In this document: one piece after another, positions 23,795-35,009 of the stretch | Numbering within the stretch: the stretch's first letter is position 1 | Layout of the letters: every line of letters starts with the position of its first letter | NCBI RefSeq assembly: GCF_000006565.2 | Contig: NC_031478.1 | Location: forward strand, 3,491,127 to 3,555,126 | Direction: 5' to 3' | Length of the DNA: 64,000 nucleotides | DNA from: Toxoplasma gondii ME49 | Lineage: Eukaryota > Apicomplexa > Conoidasida > Eucoccidiorida > Sarcocystidae | Made by a program: the position numbers and the translations under genes | Notes under the pieces: generated by a model | Told to the model about the DNA's origin: nothing | Database searches by the model: none | Seen by the model: only the letters and a program-made list of their open reading frames with translations

Positions 23795-25670
23795 ACAGCA
23801 AGCGTAAAGAATTTGGTCGTCTGTATCGCGTGACCGAAGAGTCGTATTCAGCTTCCGGGGTCCTACAGTGTCTCTATTCGGCTTGGCCTATACAGTGATG
23901 AATCGCGAATGTAAATGTTTCCCAGATATGTGTACGTGTCTCTTGATTTCTCTCGGCGTAGCGTAGGCGCGTGTCGGACGCCGAGGCACCGGAGTGAGTC
24001 CTCGCAGAATGCGCAACTCCACACTCGAGATGCAGACCAGGCACACATATACGCAGAAAGCCGCGCCGCTACTACGCTTCGACGCGAGCCCACTGCTTCA
24101 AAGGCATCTAGGTCTGTCGCCACCGAGAAATCTGGCTTTTTTTGGAGCCTGGACACCCGCAGCCGCTTTGCGCCTTATTTCTCTCGTCGGTCTCCGCCCT
24201 CGTGATCACGTGAAGAGAGGCTGCTGTCGCCGACGGGTTCAGAACTTTTTGCATCTCCGCAAATGTGCACCGAGATAAACGGTGACAGATGCTTGAAGAT
24301 TTCATGGCGTTGATAAAACCGTCTCCTCGCACCCAAGGAAGGCCTGTGCCACCGAAAAGCCTTCGCAGCCGTTAGCGGTTTTGTGACTGTCTGCGTGATT
24401 CCGTGTCCTCCTCTGTGTATCCATTTGGAGTAGCGGAATGCTATCCATGTGTACACTTTTGTACACTCAGACACGCGTGTAACTTCGCACGCAGATGTGC
24501 GTGGACATCTATAGGTTTTTGTAGCTGCGGCCCCCGTCGGAAGGTTGGTGTCTGGAGGAAGGGCGCTGTTCGCCTCCTGTGACACGACGTCAAATGCGAG
24601 TCGACAAATGAATTCAGTGCACAGGCACTATGCTTCAGCTGCCACACCTGCATGCTTGGTTTGTGAAAAAAGAGACACGTTGAGTGAATTACTTGGTGGA
24701 GCCTTGAGTGTGTGGAGATAGGCGATCGAGGAGCTGAGAGTCTCGCTTCGTTTCTCGACATTTTCTGTGAAGAGCGCCTGCCTTTGCATGGGTCTCACGG
24801 TCTCAGACCGGTGTGTGTTTCTCATCGCGATGGCGCCCTCCCAGAGTTTCTTTTCTGAAATGAGAAGTCTGTGAAAACGGGTGGATCCGTCTGACAGCAC
24901 AGGTGTGGATTCCAGTCACACGCACAGCGGCTCTGTCTCGCCCAGACAGATGCTGGATTTTTGCTCTTGTGAAAAAGGACTGACGCAAGAGAGAACTGCA
25001 GTCTAGACACTCTGAGTTGAGAAACGTGTCTCTTCCAGGAACGCAAGGGTGCCGTTGCCATTTTCGCCTTGTCCAGTCGTCGCAACTCTCACAGGGCCTC
25101 TCGCGGCCTTCGTCCAACGGCAATCCCTCGAGTTCTTCCACCTCGCTGCTGCGTTGTTTCTAGATACGACACAGCCGATCCCGTGGGCGTCTTCGGGGAT
25201 CCTGCCCCAAACCTCAACGTATCTCTGCACACAGATCCTCTGTGGCCTTTTTTGCTTCCTGCCGCTGCCACTTGCTTAAGAGGAAACCTGTCGCTTGTCA
25301 AAACGTTTTGCTTTCGAAAGTCTTTATGCAGCAACATCTCTCGCACGCGAGGACGGCCCTACGACACTGGAAAGTTTCTCGAGCTTGCTCTTCTTCGTCG
25401 TCGTCGCCCTCTCCTTTTTCTTCTTCTCTCTTGTAGTGGCTGGTCGACATCCCGGAGAGTGCTGGTGTCGCTGGAGCGCGGAGAACTTCTCCTTTGCCTC
25501 TTTTTCCGCTGTTTTTCACCGAGGTCTCTCCAGAGACTTTCTCGATGTAGCGCACCGTTCACCTCCGCGCCAACCCGGGAAGGCCGGAGCGACCCCGCCA
25601 GTGGCGAAGCTCGCATACGCGAGCGACTCGTGCACATGCATTGGCCCGCGTCCCGGCGTTTGTCACCGCC

Positions 25671-28600
25671 ATGTATCGCTTCAAGCTCTTGGGGAAGCTC
25701 GGCTTCGACGTTGCGCCGCCTCAGGAGGCGGACCCAGCTTCCTTTGTCGCCGCGCATTCTGCCAATCCCGAAGCCTTAGCGTGTGAGGTGAGGGGGCGGT
25801 CGGAGGGGAGCGCGTCTCCTCACATCGCCCCCGCTTCCTGTCCTCCGTTCTTCTCTCCTGGCGAGCGCCGCGAAAGAGACTCGGAGCCGTCTTCGCAGTC
25901 TGAAGTTACCTCCTGGTCGGAAGCGCAGAGAAACGCGCCCAGCCGCAAGTCGCTGAGCTACTCGTTCAAGTCTCTGAGGAACTTCTCTTTCTTCGTCCCC
26001 TTCTCGAACTCGCTCTCTGTCTCCTCAGGGTCCCGCGACGCGTCTCCCCTGCCGGATAGGGAGGCCTCAACTCCGAGCCGAGAAGCCGCGAAGCCACTGG
26101 AGAAAAACATTGTGGAGGAGCGAGAGACAGGGGCGAGAAAGGGTGCACAGGAAATGCAGACGACAAACACTGGAGTCTGGTCAAGGGAAAAATGGACCAC
26201 GACAGGCGGACGCGCGTCTCACGCCGGACAGGAACGCGGAGATTCTGATGGAACAGCCACACGAAGACCCACAAACTTCGAGTTTCTTGGACTCGCAGAC
26301 GAATACAAGACAGGACGTATGTGGTCAACTGCCAATCGAGAGGGGGTACCAGAGTCCACGCAGAAGTCACCCTCAGACACCTGCACTTAGATGTGCTAAT
26401 ATGTGTTGTCAAGCATACATACACGGATCTCTGTGTCCATGTATCTCTCTGTATCAATCAACGCATATATATGTATATATAAGCACATATATATATATAT
26501 ATATATGTAAAGGGGTATATATAGATTTGGTTGAGGGTGATTGTCGTAATGTACCATAAAAGTTTTCACAGGACGAAAGGCCACTGCATCACGTTAAGGG
26601 AACTAAGGCGTATCGACTGAAACCGTCATGGAATTTAAAGCTCACTTCTCTAAAAGTGTACCGTGAATGGGTCCTAGGTATGTGCATGTATGCGCATGCG
26701 TTGCAGGTTCAGAAACACGCATGCATGTCTCTTTCTCAAGGGTGCAGCCATGAGGCGTATATGTGCATCGGTCGCGGTTAAAAAAGCATGCACATACCTC
26801 TGCTTGTATCTCATTGAATGCGTGTGGAAGCCTCCATCACTGTACACGTGCGTGCTCAGTTCTGTCGACGGTGCACCGTTCTCCGACGCTTTTCGCGAGT
26901 GTTTCGGCGAGGGACCGAGACGGAGCCACTGACTCGGAGAAAACCAATGGACAGCGGCAGAGCACCTCCCAAGGCGAGAGCACATTCTCTGTCCACACAG
27001 TCGAGCTAAACCGCAAAGACGACTTCAGGCACAAATACCTCCGGAAGCTGTCCCATGCGTACGTTATTTCCTCTTGGTTTTGTGTGCGGATCTGCCAAAG
27101 GCACCTTCCGCGGTCGCTCTCCTCAACGAACCATGGAGGGTGCGTGCATGCGTTGAAACATGATTTCCACAAGTTCGAGCTACACTAATGCGGTGACCAC
27201 GTGATTCCATGCCCGCATTCATGCTAGCTTAGCTGGTTGTATCCGTATCTAAATACATACATATACGCCCACGTCTCATGACATGCACGTTTATACGCGT
27301 CCCGGTTGCTGCCATGTCTGCGCTTGGAGTTCTGTCAATGAATGAGATACATGAGCAAGAGTATGTCGTGTGTGTACTCCACGTAATGACTTCTCGGTTT
27401 TTCCCAGCCTCGAATGTTGCGTTGTTTTTCTCCTCAGACGCGTCTGGCTTCCGCGCTCGAGGCGCTCCCCCAGCCATCAAACAGGTACGCGTCCACTCTT
27501 CTCTTCTTGCCCTCGTTTCTTTTTTCCTGCTTGTGCAGCGACAGAAAATAACAGCGACTCGGGATGTGCATGTGTCACAGATGAGTGATTGAACGCGTTT
27601 GGTGTCCTCTTGTTTCGTTTGTGCTCGGAGACGAGATGTGTTGAGGAATTTCTTGAACTCACGTGCAATTGCTTGCTGCCGTGTACCCTCCTTTCTGTTC
27701 AGCTGTGTAGATCGTGTTCTTCCTCATGGTAACTACCACCTCTTTACAGTCTCTGTCGAAATGCGTATTCACATATGTCTGTCTCTGTGTATGCTTAGAT
27801 CCCTCTATCGGTTGAGCCAAAGTCACAGATCCATATGTGTATCGCTATGTGGAGCTTTCTATCCAGAGTGACGGTCTAATTATGCTTGCACTCTTAGATA
27901 TATACAGAGGCGTGGAAAGGCAAATGGAGACACGAATGTGAGCGTGTGGGCGGCGGCGCCTCTAGGCGTTTCCTAGTCTTGGCTTGTCCATTCCAAGTTT
28001 GTTCACGAGCAGACTTGTTTTTCTTCTCAGTTACAATTTTTGATTGGGACGACACGCTTCTCTGCACTACGTTCCTGAATGTCTGTTGCCACACACGGAA
28101 CTGGGAGCCTGCATTCGATGAGCACATCCAGAAGATCGAGCGGCACGCTGTAAGCTGTCAGTTTTTTTGTCATGAAGGGAAATCTGTTTTTTGCCTATTT
28201 GCCGCTGGTAGCGTCCATTTTCCCTGTTCGGAAGCGGTTGTGGCCCTCACGACGCTTCTATACTTATGCTTGCGTACAACAGTCTTCGATGTTGTCTCGG
28301 CTTTTCCGATACTTTGGCTAATTCTCCTTCCACTTCTGATTTACAGCAAAGAGCGTCCTGTTTCACTGCCAGAAACCTCTAGTCGTCTTCACAGCTGTGT
28401 CTCGTCGGGCGCATGCAATGGTGCAGTTGGAACACTTCCATGCACATTTGTGCTTCCACGCAACTTTTTCGCTGTGTGCCTTTTTCGGCGTTTTCTACAA
28501 TTTTAGAAGGATTTGCTGGAAATGGCAATGCGGTTTGGACGTGTGTTCATCATCACGAACGCGGTGGAAGGCTGGGTCGAGCACTCGTCACAGAAGTACC

Positions 28601-31600
28601 TTCCTGGCTTGGTTCCCGTGTTGCAAAAGTAGGCAGTGTCCCTGGAAATGACACAGAAAACAAGAAACACAACTGGTCTGTGTCTTTCGAATTCATCTTT
28701 TGGACTCGTCTGTGCAGAGAGACTTGCGTTCTTTCATCAGCAGTCGTGAATTTCTTTGAATCTCTCTGGGCCTGCCATTGCATGTATATTATGGTCATGC
28801 GTAGATATCACACCCTGTACACAAGTTTATACAGGGGCTTGCTTTTTCCTGTCGTCTTTGTTGGCACCATTTTCTACAGATCTATGCCTCTCCCCCCATA
28901 TTTCACGTGCAAAAACAAAACTGAGCACGGCGAGAACTGAGGTGCCGATAGAGACTTGCGGCGCCCAGAAAACTGCAGACGCTTCCATGGGAGTACTTAC
29001 CTCATACGTGCTTTGCTGCCTTTCTTTTCCTGTTCAGGGCGCCAATCATCTCAGCGCGAAATCGATTCGAGGCGGTCTTCCCCGGAGAGTATCACCAGTG
29101 GAAGGCAAGTATTTCATTTTCTTCTTCAGGTTCACATTTTGACGTAGAAAACGTGTCAAAGACTCCTCGGATACCCGCGAAGAAACAACTCGAGAAGCAG
29201 ACTCGCTTGTCCCCCCTCTCTCAGTGTCTCACTCTTGGGTGTCCACTCTGTTGTACCGCCTTACATCGGAAGAAGTCGTTTTTCCAGGAACATATGTGCA
29301 GGCGTTTTTGCTGGTGTCAGGTGCATACGTGTGCGCCACTGCGTACGTCCTAATGCGTCCGCGCAGGGACTTGGACATGCATCTGTGTACGTGCATGCAG
29401 CTCTGCCCTTTCCGTCGGTGTATGCCCATGCAGGTCCAAGCATTTCTGGAAGTTCGTCGACAGCTGAATCGGGAAATCGTCACTAACTTGATCTCAGTGG
29501 GAGACTCCGTGATTGAGATGGACGCTGTCCATGTAATGGGGAAGTAGGCTTTTCTGTCTGTGGATGAGAACCCAGCCGGCGCGCCCTCGCCTTCTCTCTT
29601 TTGCCAAATTCTCAATGTAGAAATATGTTTCTCTAGTCCTGCCTCGCCTTCGTCTCTGCATACCCGCATGCGCGTGTGCCTGTGATCGTTTCAGATCGCG
29701 TCAGTTTAAATGTGTTCCTCGACTTTTGCAGATTCGACATCACCTTTTACTCTGCTGTGGAGTCTCTCCTTCACACTTTATCTTGCCTTTCGTATGTCGT
29801 ACTTTATTCGTGTTACATTTCGTCTACTCAATTTTCTACTTACACTTGAGTTGCCCTCGCGACCCGATCGTTCTACTTCGCCCCTAACCTGCTCAAGGCA
29901 ACAAACAGCCGCGCCCGAGTGTGGCTACCAGGCCTGGACAGTCACGTGTGTTGCCTTCGCTTGCGTACACCCTGATATAAACGTGTGGAGACGCTTTTCT
30001 ATCGTTTTAGCATTTGGATTCGGTAAAAAATACCTTCAAGATCTAAACTAGTAGTTCAACTCGTAGTGTATACCCCCCTTTTGTTCTCGTGCTTTCCGTG
30101 TCTTGCAGGGAGTTCTCCCAGGCTCTCGTCAAAACTGTGAAGCTTCGGGAAAATCCTTCGCCAGAAGAGCTCGTAAGGAAGTCTCCCTTGTCGAGATATC
30201 GCACGGTGCTGTCCTCGTCGACAGCGTACGCAAACTCTGTAAATTCCCAACTCAGTCAGCTTCGCTGCGCCGCAGGCCGGGGGTTGTTTCACCTCCATTT
30301 GCGAGCCAAGGGAGTGTGCACCTACGTACTCCCCATGTTAGAGTGTGATGTTCCGAGTCGAGAGATGGTGCATGAATAATGCGTATCGATTCCCCATATA
30401 CAGATGAGTTTCCTTTTTTTGAGCAATATGTATATAATGTGTCGCTTTACGTAGTTGCAGAGAGTCACCCTCGAGGTGAACTGGGGTTAGGTATTTCATG
30501 CCCTGTGGTGTTCTTGCTCTCTCTTCGGCTGCGTTTGCAGGCGAAGCAACTGGAAGTGGTGTCCAGCAAATTCGAGAGCATCTGTCTGAGTGCATGCAGT
30601 CTAGCGATCGGCCTGGAAAGGTGAGAGCCATGTGGTGCTACGGTAGCGTGGAAAAAAATGTCGTTTTCCTAATGTGGTTTTACTTCTCTGGGGGAACTCG
30701 TGATACTTCAATATCTTGCGGCGTCTGCTGAGACGAGTGGTCTGCCCCTGTTAGTAAAGAGAGGGACGCTGACTGCGACCAGCCGAGACAGTGGAGGCGG
30801 AGAGGAGCTGGAACAGCCAAGGCAAATGAAAGCTTCAAGCCCAGGAAGGAAGGTCTCGACCGCTTTGTGAAAGACGGAGGAGCCCTTTGAGTTAGGAGAA
30901 ATAGAAAAAACGTAGGACAAAGAGGAGTCACGGATGGGAGGAGAGCATGTGGAAGCCACCCGCAATCTAGAGAGCAAAGGAAAAGACTTTATTTCGCTAA
31001 GGATCATGCAAAGAAGGTGTTTCGAAAAAAACGCAGTTCCACTGTAGATAGTTATCGTGGCGAGGAATATTTCCGGTGATGGGTGGTCAAAACCCCACGC
31101 TTCTTTTCTCTGCATGCCCTGCCTCTTTGGAAGTTTATCTAAATGCTAGAGTGATGCCCGTGCTATTTTTGATGTACAAGTTCACTGGAACTGAGAAATC
31201 GAAATTGAGAGGTGGAGACTTAGATCATCTCGATGAAATGCAATGCGTGCTCGGAATAGAGTCGTAGATGTATTCAGTGTTCTCGAAACCTTGACTTTTT
31301 TGCAGGACTTGGACGGGCGGAACCGAAAGTGAGCAGGAAAGCCCAGACCGCGAGGCACTTGCGTCGTCGTTTGTCCCAGCTCCGGGAAGGTTTGCATCAG
31401 ATGGATTTGGCGTTGATTCGCCTTCTGTGTCTCCACCGCCCTCGGCGACATCTTCGTGGTCCGCGCAGGCCGTCTCTGAGGGTGGGGTGTCGAGCCAGCC
31501 AAACATCCAGTCGTCTGCTCTGGGGAGTCTGCGCATGCACGAAGACTTTGCTGATCAGAGAAACGGACAAGCAGAGGCGGCTCATGAGGAACACCCCGCT

Positions 31601-32425
31601 CTCAGGCTATTCGCTCGGGAGACCCGGGCCTGGCAGGCAATGCATCAGATCCACGAACAGTACGGCCTAAGCATTCTGAGTCGACTTATAGAAGAGTATG
31701 GCCTGCAAACGCTTCAGCGGATGATTGACGAAAATGGAAACCTCGCAGTGCAGCAGTTCGTCGAAGCGCGCCGGATGCGAGTGACTGACTTGGAGGGTGG
31801 CGACAGTCTTGCGGACAGCCGCGGAGAAAGTAGTGCAGACGGTCGTGGAGAAGCGCCGCGCTTCGAGGATTTGAGATCCGTCGGAGATGCAGCGGAGGGG
31901 CAGGGTCAAGGAGATTTGTCTCCACAAGACAGAGAGCCTGAGATCGTTAGTAAGAAAACGGGTCTGGAGTTCGGTGCAGGTCGAGAACTGAGACACGAGA
32001 CGTTTCAGACCAACGAAAAACTGCATGCGCTCGACCACGTGCATGCGGAGTCCCCAATGCGAGCGGCGGACGCGGCGGGTCCTGAAACGTTACCTGACGC
32101 GCTCGGACTCCAAGTAAATCCACCCCTCGACGAGCAACGCCGGAGTCACGAGGGGGAGCTCCTCATTCACAAGTCGCCTGTCCCGAGCAGCTGCGCGTCA
32201 TCGTTGTCGGTCTCCTCTTCTCTGTACCCTACCCTGTCGGCTTCAACTGCCACGATCGCTCCGGACTCTTATGTCTCTCTTTCCTCTTCTGGGTCGTCGC
32301 CTTCGCCGGGCTTCCTTCCTTCTCCGGCTCCTGTTGCCTCCCCCTCTCGTTTCTCTTTAGCCAGCTTTGCTTCCTCTTCTCCCCAGAAGCCGTCTTCTTC
32401 TCGTCCATTTTCTCCGTCTCGCTAG
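25671..32425 (+). CDS. HAD-superfamily phosphatase-like protein, multi-exon
   Basis: This is a HAD hydrolase of a type I recall from many unicellular eukaryotes; substrate unknown. Exons: 25671 to about 25780, a second ending at 27484, then 28031-28149, 28507-28628, 29038-29104, 29434-29543, 30109-30172, 30541-30620 and 31306-32425. Phases agree from the third exon onward; the exon 1/2 join and the exon 2 acceptor (27408 or 27438) are unresolved. All four HAD motifs are visible: motif I TIFDWDDTLL with the Asp nucleophile pair; motif II FIITNAVEGW; a motif III lysine in ALVKTVKLRE; and motif IV ISVGDSVIEMDA. Between them lie APIISARNRFEAVFPGEYHQ and PEELAKQLEVVSSKFESI, both family-like. The last exon (31306-32425) is a Ser/Pro/Glu-rich tail with no domain, ending at TAG 32423-32425; the same frame then stays open to 32734 (see findings). 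The start was placed at ATG 25671 (MYRFKLLGKLGFDVAPPQEA). The intron after 29104 has a GC donor. Confidence 0.8.
26464..26507. repeat. (TA)n microsatellite in the first HAD intron
   Basis: Three TA runs separated by TG and AGCAC, in the long first intron. Confidence 0.9.
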
Positions 32426-32734
32426 CCTCCGCCTCACCCGTTTCGGCGTTCTTCGTCTTCTGCTTCTGGGTATGCTTCGCCTACTTCTCAACCGTCAGGC
32501 CCTGGGCTAGTTGCGTCTTCCTCGCCTTCGCTGGCTTCTCTAGATCTGTCTGCGTCTGCCCCAAAGTCACTTACTTCCCTCCTCTCTGCGCTTGCTGAAC
32601 TTCCTGCATTTCTCTCGCTCGCTCCAACGAGGAATGACGCGCTGGAGAGTTGCAACGTCTCTGGGGCAAATGGTAAAAACGACCAGAGTGGAGAGCTGTG
32701 TCCGTCCAGTGGCTCTTCCTGTGCTGATGCGTGA

Positions 32735-35009
32735 TTTAGGTAACCGTGACAGGTAGAAAAGCATAGAGGTCCGCCTTGGAGACACTCCAGATTTTGAAAT
32801 TTTCCGAGACACGGCGGTCAACAGGCAAGAGGCAGGACCCGCCAAAAACCGGCTCCGCGGGAGCTCAGAAAAAAGCTTTTTTGCGACCCCAAAGGTAACT
32901 AAAACGGTGCAAGAGTCGCAGAATCTTCTTCAACTGCTGCGACAGAATCTGCAGAGACGGGAAACACAGTGCCCTAAAGAATTTGTGTAGGTCGGCATGG
33001 ACGCAGCGTTGGAGACATCTCCAATACGGCAGCTTGGTCTCCTCGGATTGCGCGCGGTAGGGACAGAGAGCAACTGCAGTGCATCGCAGTGGTGGGGCGC
33101 CTGAGAGAAGCGTCTGTAGAAAAACGTCGGAGAAAGGCAAGATGTCCCTGGACAGAAACACACCCACAAAATGCACGAGATACGCATTCGCATATGAAAC
33201 GTGACTATCCGTGGAAAACAAGAATCCTGCGTAGTTACCATCTACCGAGCTCGTGTGACGTTTGAGCGTGCAGGTCTTGGGACACGTCAGAGTTTGCACT
33301 GGGAGCAGTCATCTCTGAGACATGATTAGTTAAACACTTTCTGTAGACTAACAGCTGGATCAGTGGGGCAGAGACAGGCGACGGCAGTTTATGCTCCGAC
33401 CTGAAAATGATTTTCAAGCAGTACACTTCTTTCCTCATCTACAGCAGAATTTGATCAAGGCGAGAACCCAGGTATATTGCAAGACACAAACATGACACAC
33501 GAGAGTGTCAACGAATCCGGCTTTTCCGCGCTCTGAGTTGAACAAATACAAAATATTCTTGCGAGCGCTCTAGGAAAGCACAGTTTCTTTAACGGATGTC
33601 GTCGTTCACTCAAGCACTCGAATACGGGCGAGATGTGTAAGCGACGAATGAAATGCATGGACACTTTAATGAGCGGATTCATTTCCGTAGAGCATAGAGG
33701 AAACGCTACGCTGGTGCCGGTTTATGGATCTGGCAAAAGAAGACATTACACTCAAGATCTATACCATTAGTCCAGTTAGAATGCCTTCGATTTGATGGAA
33801 TGACAAAACGCCGATAATTCACTACTAGTCACACGGTTCGTGGGAATCCCATTTTGTTGTGTAACTAGAAGTCTACCATCGGACTCTTGTTGGCCTGGCT
33901 CCTGTTTACTGACTGTGTGAACGATTTTTCCCTCATCTGTCTTCAGCAGTCCAGTGGGGTGGTGGTGGCGAGGGTTTGCAATCACTGGCACCCGACTTGT
34001 CTATTGAAGACTCCCCAGGTCGTGCAACAGACGGCCCAAAACCATATCTGAAAGTGGATGCGGTTATTGATATACACATACCTACGCACATATACATGCA
34101 TGCGTTGACGGCTCCCCATATCCGTAGTTCCATACACACATATGTATTTGGATGCACCAGCATGGCGCAGACACCGCCATTGTTTGAGGACTTTTTGCCT
34201 CGGCCAGATGCAGCGACCACAGACATTGAGTTTGCTCCAGGTTGATCCGCATTTTGCGGACCCGCGCGCTGTTTCGTTTTTTCCGGGTAACCTGTGTCAG
34301 TATCACTGCGACTTTTTTGCTTCGATTCGTGAATTAACCACTATGCAAGCCTTTGAATCTACGTCATGGTAAAGGTGTATAGGAAGAACAAGGCGCCAAA
34401 GGCCAAGCCCCCTTCAGGAAAATTTGAGAGGAAAAATATTTTTTTTCGAGTGAGCGCACGTCCTAAAGTGTTGACCGTGTTGAATGTGGAATTTATACAA
34501 AGGGAAAACGATTCAAAAAGCTCATGCGTTTGTTTTTTCGGCTCATGTGACTACATGCTCGTGCACCTCACTGGTGTGTGAGGAGAGTTAGAGGAGGACT
34601 CTTTTTGAAAGTGTTAAATGCATCAGCACGCCCCGAGGTGGAGAAAAAGAATACACGAAACAAAGATCCCCATTTACCTGGACTGTGATTTCAGCCTCGC
34701 AAGCTTTCGTCGCAGAGCTGCAGTTTCGTAATCACAGACTGTTATACCTTTCTTCCCAGGACACTGCACGTCGGTTCTTAGCACGAATCACCTTTCTATT
34801 GGAAATCGCGTGTTTAGTTTTTCTTCAGTCTAAGGCAGTTAAACAGACTGGCGTAACCTTCAGCGCAGTGGTGCCGTGACAAAAAGCACGCCACAGGATT
34901 TCCTGCTTTTCCTTGCCTCCGCAAAAGTTCGCCAGACGCATACGGCCTCGCCTCTGTTTTCCAAGAGTCGCCGACCTCGTGCGAGATCGAAAGACTTCGC
35001 TGCCTCGTT
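32735..35009. other. Convergent spacer between the HAD and RRM genes
   Basis: It holds the 3' ends of two convergent genes. A 144-codon open frame on the - strand (33299-32865) and short frames near 33960-34245 (+) are present, but no domain or splice support was found, so they are not called as genes. Long T-rich segments are consistent with 3' untranslated regions. Confidence 0.4.

Larger units (their letters stand above)
16690..25600. other. Long stretch (about 9 kb) without a firmly supported gene
   Basis: It lies between the 5' ends of the divergent RMND5-like (-) and HAD (+) genes. It holds CA/CAGA and TA microsatellites, a purine-rich tract and a GTG run. A few short terminal-exon-like reading frames are listed separately. 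5' untranslated exons of the two flanking genes are also likely here, since such leaders can be long in this group. No RNA gene was recognised. Confidence 0.4.

Noticed and set aside
32865..33299. 144-codon - strand frame rich in Leu/Phe/Cys
   Set aside because: No domain or splice support, and it sits in the convergent 3' spacer.
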